Shown here in pieces: positions 61,178 to 63,987 of a stretch of DNA of 63,987 bases (positions are counted from its first letter, which is position 1; each line of letters begins with the position of its first letter). The notes under the pieces were generated by a model. It was not told the DNA's origin. It did not search any database and was given only the letters and a program-made list of their open reading frames with translations. Origin of the DNA: a virus; the IMG/VR virus record IMGVR_UViG_3300047509_000028, positions 1 to 63,987 of that record; one strand, given 5' to 3'. The translations under genes and the position numbers were made by a program.

Positions 61178-61459
61178 TTATTTCTTCGGGTAGCCCGAAA
61201 GTTCTTCGGCTAGTTTCCTATCCATCAGCAAAAACGTTTTCGGCCTGCGATCTTCGGGCCTGCGAAATGTGTTAAACTCCTTCTCATCGTATGCGAATCC
61301 TGCCACCTCAAACATGCCATTATCCATTACTACGATAACTGCCTTATCTTCTGGTACGTCTTTCCATGTACCGATAAAATACTGCGCACCGCGTACGCTA
61401 ATAAGGTCGCCTACTTTGCCCCTGTTGTAGCCTAACGAATGTTCGACGTAATATCCCAT
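61178..61459 (-). CDS. Hypothetical protein
   Basis: 93 residues with AAGGAG upstream. KVGDLISVRGAQYFIGTW and KAVIVVMDNGMFEVAGFAYD suggest a small SH3-like barrel. Starts 20 bases downstream of the tRNA-Met. Not recognised. Confidence 0.6.
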   Translation of the reverse strand: MGYYVEHSLGYNRGKVGDLISVRGAQYFIGTWKDVPEDKAVIVVMDNGMFEVAGFAYDEKEFNTFRRPEDRRPKTFLLMDRKLAEELSGYPKK

Positions 61460-61478
61460 TTGTTTTCTCCTTGCTTTG

Positions 61479-61554
61479 TGGTGGGCCAGTCTGGAATCGA
61501 ACCAGAATCAATCCGTTATGAGCGGAACGCTTGTAACCAATAAGCTACAGGCCC
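61479..61554 (-). tRNA. tRNA with CAU anticodon (Met or Ile2), CCA encoded
   Basis: Acceptor GGGCCTG / CTGGCCC with one T-T mismatch; D-arm AGCTTATTGGTTACAAGC; anticodon loop CTCATAA on stem TTCCG / CGGAT-type; T-arm TCTGGTTCGATTCCAGA; A73 and CCA encoded. The CAU anticodon can be elongator Met or, if lysidinylated, Ile. The last three codons of the upstream gene (GGC CTG TAG) lie inside the first bases of this tRNA. Confidence 0.8.
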
Positions 61555-61862
61555 GCTTGTACTACAAATCCGTAGCTTTCGTACTCTGCTACTGTATCCT
61601 GTAGTTCTACTTCTTCCTCTGCTTCTAACGCTTCCCTTACTGAATCATCTTCCTGTTCTTCGATGAAGCAGGAATCTTTCAAACTGTAGCTCAGGTTAAT
61701 TAAGTCAAGCTCTTTTATTTCTCCATCCTCTCGCCAAAGCTGTATCTTATGGCCCGGTACAGGGGCAAACGGAAGTAGCAACACCTTTGTTAGCCAAATA
61801 CTCTCGCTCTCGCGTAACCCTTGCACCTTCACGTTAATGATAAGCGTGGCGTGCTGGATCAT
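61545..61862 (-). CDS. Hypothetical protein ending inside the tRNA
   Basis: 105 residues with an acidic segment (EEQEDDSVREALEAEEEVEL). The stop TAG is part of the tRNA-Met sequence; the final codons for Ala-Gly-Leu are shared with it. Starts by overlap with the next gene upstream (ATGA-like). Not recognised. Confidence 0.6.
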   Translation of the reverse strand: MIQHATLIINVKVQGLRESESIWLTKVLLLPFAPVPGHKIQLWREDGEIKELDLINLSYSLKDSCFIEEQEDDSVREALEAEEEVELQDTVAEYESYGFVVQAGL

Positions 61863-62074
61863 GGCTGCACCCTCGCAGCAATTTCCTCTTTCCGTTTCTG
61901 CTTTTCTAGCTCACGCTTCGCGCGCTTATACGCATTGCGTCCATAATCTCTTGGTTTCCGCTTGCCTGTTGCATCCCGCTCGTCGGCGTCATACACGAGT
62001 CTACCTTTCTTGAGCCGCTGCTTAATTAACGCATCGCGGTATTCTTTTTTCTCTTGCTCAGTTTTCATACGCAC
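61859..62074 (-). CDS. Basic helical hypothetical protein
   Basis: 71 residues, very rich in Lys/Arg/Glu (KKEYRDALIKQRLKKGRLVY, RNAYKRAKRELEKQKRKEE). Probably a nucleic-acid-associated or rod-like protein. MKTEQ two codons in is an alternative start. Confidence 0.55.
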   Translation of the reverse strand: MRMKTEQEKKEYRDALIKQRLKKGRLVYDADERDATGKRKPRDYGRNAYKRAKRELEKQKRKEEIAARVQP

Positions 62075-62246
62075 GCGCCTTTGCCGACCAAAGGAGAATA
62101 TCCTCGGCCTGCGATAATGTAGGTACTTCGGGTTTGTCTACTTCACCGACTAGAATCGACTGCGCTTGATACCGCTTCCACGTTTCTAGCGGGTTCTCAT
62201 AGCATGGCAGTCGGTCGGAGATTCGTAGCTGGGGATCGGTGTTCAT
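62058..62246 (-). CDS. Small hypothetical protein
   Basis: 62 residues with AGGAAG upstream. ENPLETWKRYQAQSILVGE and LSQAEDILLWSAKARAYE. Overlaps the next gene by 17 bases. Not recognised. A GCCTAA-CTGC-TTAGGC hairpin lies about 75 bases upstream (62322-62337). Confidence 0.6.
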   Translation of the reverse strand: MNTDPQLRISDRLPCYENPLETWKRYQAQSILVGEVDKPEVPTLSQAEDILLWSAKARAYEN

Positions 62247-62350
62247 AGCAGCTTCCTGTGCTAGTGTGGGGGGCTACTTACGGTAGCTACTCGGCAGTCT
62301 GGTGTTCTCCGCACCTATGCCTAACTGCTTAGGCCCGCGCGTAGCCGCGC

Positions 62351-62467
62351 TTAGTCAAACTTACCCTTCTTCTTTTTACCCTTATCTTCCTTCTTCTCAA
62401 ACGGTTTGCTCTCGGTCTTTTCCTCGGCCTTTGAACCTTCTTTCATCTTTTTCTTCATACCTTTCAT
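62351..62467 (-). CDS. Lys/Glu-rich small protein
   Basis: 38 residues (starts MKGMKKKMKEGSKAEEKTES, ends KKKKGKFD), ATG overlapping the HNH gene stop (TAATG). Such highly charged short proteins with KEGSKAEE wording are frequent in phages. Role unknown. Confidence 0.6.
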   Translation of the reverse strand: MKGMKKKMKEGSKAEEKTESKPFEKKEDKGKKKKGKFD

Positions 62468-62700
62468 TACGCTTTCCTTCGGTTAGTGGAGCGTTTAACA
62501 ACTTGTAAGTTACTGCGCCCGTTACCGGCTCCTACGCCTCTTACGTGATCTACTTCCTTACCGTCTTGCGAACTTTTACCTTTACGCCCAAGCTTAGCCA
62601 CCGCTGCATTTCTAGCAGCCCTATCTTTAATATCCTGCGGCTTGCCGTGATCGCGGGCGTATTCTTTCGTGTAGTCCCGCTCGCTATTCTTAGTAGGCAT
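62467..62700 (-). CDS. Small HNH-type nuclease-like protein
   Basis: 77 residues from ATG 62700. KEVDHVRGVGAGNGRSNLQV then VKRSTNRRK is the compact D-H ... N ... N-R-R HNH pattern of small phage proteins; the usual zinc Cys pairs are missing. May nick DNA in packaging or be a small decoy. Overlaps both neighbours. Confidence 0.65.
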   Translation of the reverse strand: MPTKNSERDYTKEYARDHGKPQDIKDRAARNAAVAKLGRKGKSSQDGKEVDHVRGVGAGNGRSNLQVVKRSTNRRKA

Positions 62701-63001
62701 AGCCCAATTCCTTTTTACGTGCGTCCAGTTCTTCACAGATACGGTGCATTTCTTCGTGCTTCTTTCGTTGTATCTCTTTTCGCTGCTCACTGCGGGCCGT
62801 GTCTACTGGTTCTAGCAACTTTTTCCATGTGTCGCAGCCGTGTGTTAGTCGCTTAGCGATGGCTCCGTACGCGCCGTTAAACCCTTTGCCTAAAGCAATT
62901 ACGTAAACCTGCTGTATCGAATTAAACTTCATGCCATCTAGCACGTAATGTGCGTGAGCGTTATGCTCGGCCGTAATGAAGTTCTGGCGCGTGCGTGGCA
63001 T
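62690..63001 (-). CDS. Hypothetical protein with HTH-like middle
   Basis: 103 residues. MKFNSIQQVYVIALGKGFNG and AYGAIAKRLTHGCDTWKKLL look like a helix-turn-helix with following wing, then a Lys/Glu helix (SEQRKEIQRKKHEEMHRICE). No RBS of note. Not recognised. Confidence 0.55.
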   Translation of the reverse strand: MPRTRQNFITAEHNAHAHYVLDGMKFNSIQQVYVIALGKGFNGAYGAIAKRLTHGCDTWKKLLEPVDTARSEQRKEIQRKKHEEMHRICEELDARKKELGYAY

Positions 63002-63148
63002 CTAAAGCCTACCTGTCAATAGCAGAATAATAAGAAGAATCAGGATAATCAAGCCTACAGCGCCATTAGGGCCATTGCCCCAATTGAAGTTAAGGCCGCC
63101 GAGTAACACAACGATTAATAAGATAAGCAATAGCAGTCCGATGCTCAT
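63002..63148 (-). CDS. DUF3309-like two-helix membrane protein
   Basis: 48 residues with AAAGGAG upstream. Two hydrophobic segments (LLLLILLIVVLLGGLN and LIILILLIILLL) flank FNWGNGPNGAVG. This matches the small DUF3309 family, common in Proteobacteria and their phages and of unknown role. Confidence 0.65.
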   Translation of the reverse strand: MSIGLLLLILLIVVLLGGLNFNWGNGPNGAVGLIILILLIILLLTGRL

Positions 63149-63243
63149 GGTACTTCTCCTTTAGTAAACACTACGCCCTTTATAACCATCGGTGTCCCAT
63201 TAGCTATGTTCTGCTATTAAGGATGGCGTAGCGGTAAATTGGT
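63149..63243. other. Short intergenic stretch with direct repeats
   Basis: No gene. Contains GCGGTAAATT followed within 20 bases by GCGGTTAAATT, the second lying at the start of the structured element. A weak T-rich patch at 63160-63180 could be part of a promoter for the leftward DUF3309-like gene. Confidence 0.3.
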
Positions 63244-63365
63244 GCGGTTAAATTAGTAGTGCGACTAGTGCTGGCTAAGGATTACTGCCTACTTCCGCAG
63301 GTTCTTACAACTTAGCGGTTGCCCTTGCAAGAGTCGTAGCGCCGAAAGTCGCACTACCAAACCGC
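63244..63365. ncRNA. Candidate structured RNA between two small genes
   Basis: 122 bases with nested complementary arms: GCGGTT / AACCGC (63244-63249 with 63360-63365), GTAGTGCGACT / AGTCGCACTAC (63256-63266 with 63347-63357, 11 bp perfect), GCTAAG / CTTAGC (63274-63279 with 63311-63316), CTGC / GCAG (63285-63300) and TTGC-CCTT-GCAA (63319-63330). Together they form a long closing stem and a multi-branched interior. No ORF fits. It ends exactly at the stop codon of the adjacent leftward gene. The strand is not known; it fits no family I recognise. Confidence 0.5.
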
Positions 63366-63524
63366 TTATCCTTTCACTTTCTTCAAATTCGGATTAGCGC
63401 GCTTTGCTTTCTTGCTCGCATTCCGTGCGCCTGCCGCGATAATCGCGCTGGCGTTCTTCATCGGTAAACCTTCTTTAGCGGCTACGCTCTTAGCAGCCGC
63501 TTTGAATCCCATACCCTTAGCCAT
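63366..63524 (-). CDS. Small basic phage protein
   Basis: 52 residues with GGAG upstream. MAKGMGFKAAAKSVAAKEG then MKNASAIIAAGARNASKKAK ends NPNLKKVKG; this FKAAAxSIAxKEG ... AGARxAS pattern is a widespread tiny phage protein of unknown role, possibly DNA-binding. The stop directly abuts the structured element downstream. Confidence 0.75.
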   Translation of the reverse strand: MAKGMGFKAAAKSVAAKEGLPMKNASAIIAAGARNASKKAKRANPNLKKVKG

Positions 63525-63537
63525 TAGGAGTTCTCCA

Positions 63538-63816
63538 TTAGTAGCTGGTTATCGGCACAATCGTATGGTTAGCTAATACCGCCGCGCCTGCTGGCGTGAT
63601 CTTGTACTCTACCTGCGGATCAGGCGGCGAAGTTACTAACATACCGGCTTTTACTAAAAGGGCTAACGGTGCTACATTACCGGCCCATACACTTTGCGGT
63701 TGAAAGCTAGTCGTTGCTTTTTGCAGCGCGTCGAACATTGGCTGTGTGATATTGCCGGCCTGTATGCCTGCTACGATGCGTGCTGTTAGCGCTTCTTGCT
63801 GCGGACTCGTACTCAT
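63538..63816 (-). CDS. Hypothetical winged-helix-like protein, first gene of the right leftward block
   Basis: 92 residues with GAGGAAC upstream. TARIVAGIQAGNITQPMFDA and LALLVKAGMLVTSPPDPQ end in ITPAGAAVLANH, compatible with a winged helix. As the first gene leftward from the window end it may be served by a promoter in 63817-63987 or across the circle junction. Not recognised. Confidence 0.6.
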   Translation of the reverse strand: MSTSPQQEALTARIVAGIQAGNITQPMFDALQKATTSFQPQSVWAGNVAPLALLVKAGMLVTSPPDPQVEYKITPAGAAVLANHTIVPITSY

Positions 63817-63987
63817 GATAGTTCCTCAGTTAGTAAAATAGCAACGCCTAGTCGTCTTAGTATGGGCCGCATGGCGCGGGGGAAATTAACGCCCTATCGT
63901 TGCCTGCTAGTGTTAAGGCACTTGCTAGCTTGCCATCACCATTTCCCACACCAATGTTCAGTGGAGCAACGGGCCTCGTAATCAGTG

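Noticed and set aside
1-63987. Prophage or temperate phage
   Set aside because: I find no integrase, excisionase, attachment site or CI-like repressor with a divergent Cro partner; the single small HTH gene at 45266-45544 is inside the replication operon.

Overview
The window reads as an essentially complete genome of a tailed bacteriophage, most likely podovirus-like and virulent. It has a terminase, portal, scaffold, coat, connector, tail and ejection-protein block and a leftward replication block. I see no tape-measure protein, tail sheath, integrase or convincing lysogeny module. The host cannot be named. The strong AAGGAG-type ribosome sites, a CsrA homologue and an SLT-type endolysin fit a Gram-negative bacterium. 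The order terminase, lysis, portal, coat, fibres, giant internal protein resembles Bcep22-like podoviruses; that relation is inference. The last five bases repeat the first five, and closing the circle there makes a 15-bp direct repeat, so the contig is probably circular or circularly permuted.

Layout. (1) Bases 302-8229 are leftward: small accessory genes, an SprT-type zincin flanked by two related small proteins, a DUF3846 protein, a DUF7192-like protein beside a MoxR-type AAA+ ATPase, a putative amidoligase, a 24-25 bp repeat (iteron) array and an ArdC-like protein. (2) Bases 8230-8694 are a divergent control region with a good rightward sigma70 promoter. (3) Bases 8695-42260 are rightward: terminase, small membrane and lysis genes, portal, scaffold, major capsid gene interrupted by a group I intron, two decoration-like paralogues, connectors, a family of fibre proteins sharing an N-terminal module, a nozzle-like protein, ejection proteins and a 2476-residue polyvalent protein. 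(4) A hairpin at 42266-42288 ends the convergent leftward block. (5) Bases 42309-63816 are leftward: primase-helicase, SSB-like protein, SNF2 helicase, VRR-NUC-like and Cas4/RecB-like nucleases, MazG, a second zincin, ATP-dependent ligase, family A DNA polymerase, CsrA, two tRNAs and many small genes. On a circle, blocks 5 and 1 form one continuous leftward early region.

The most striking locus is the DNA polymerase. It is broken into two genes by a split intein, with a free-standing HNH endonuclease gene nested between the halves and overlapping both. The catalytic motif C lies only in the second half, so an active polymerase should require protein trans-splicing. The same phage carries a group I intron with a LAGLIDADG endonuclease in its capsid gene. 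It therefore has mobile, self-removing elements of two kinds in two essential genes.

Other points of interest are a CsrA with two RNA-contact arginines replaced, a short R-K-N/S-V/I-x-x-P motif shared by four unrelated proteins, a fibre-module family marked by a Cys-Cys pair, a possible structured RNA near 63.3 kb, and a small-gene island lacking the tetranucleotide CTAG that is common elsewhere.
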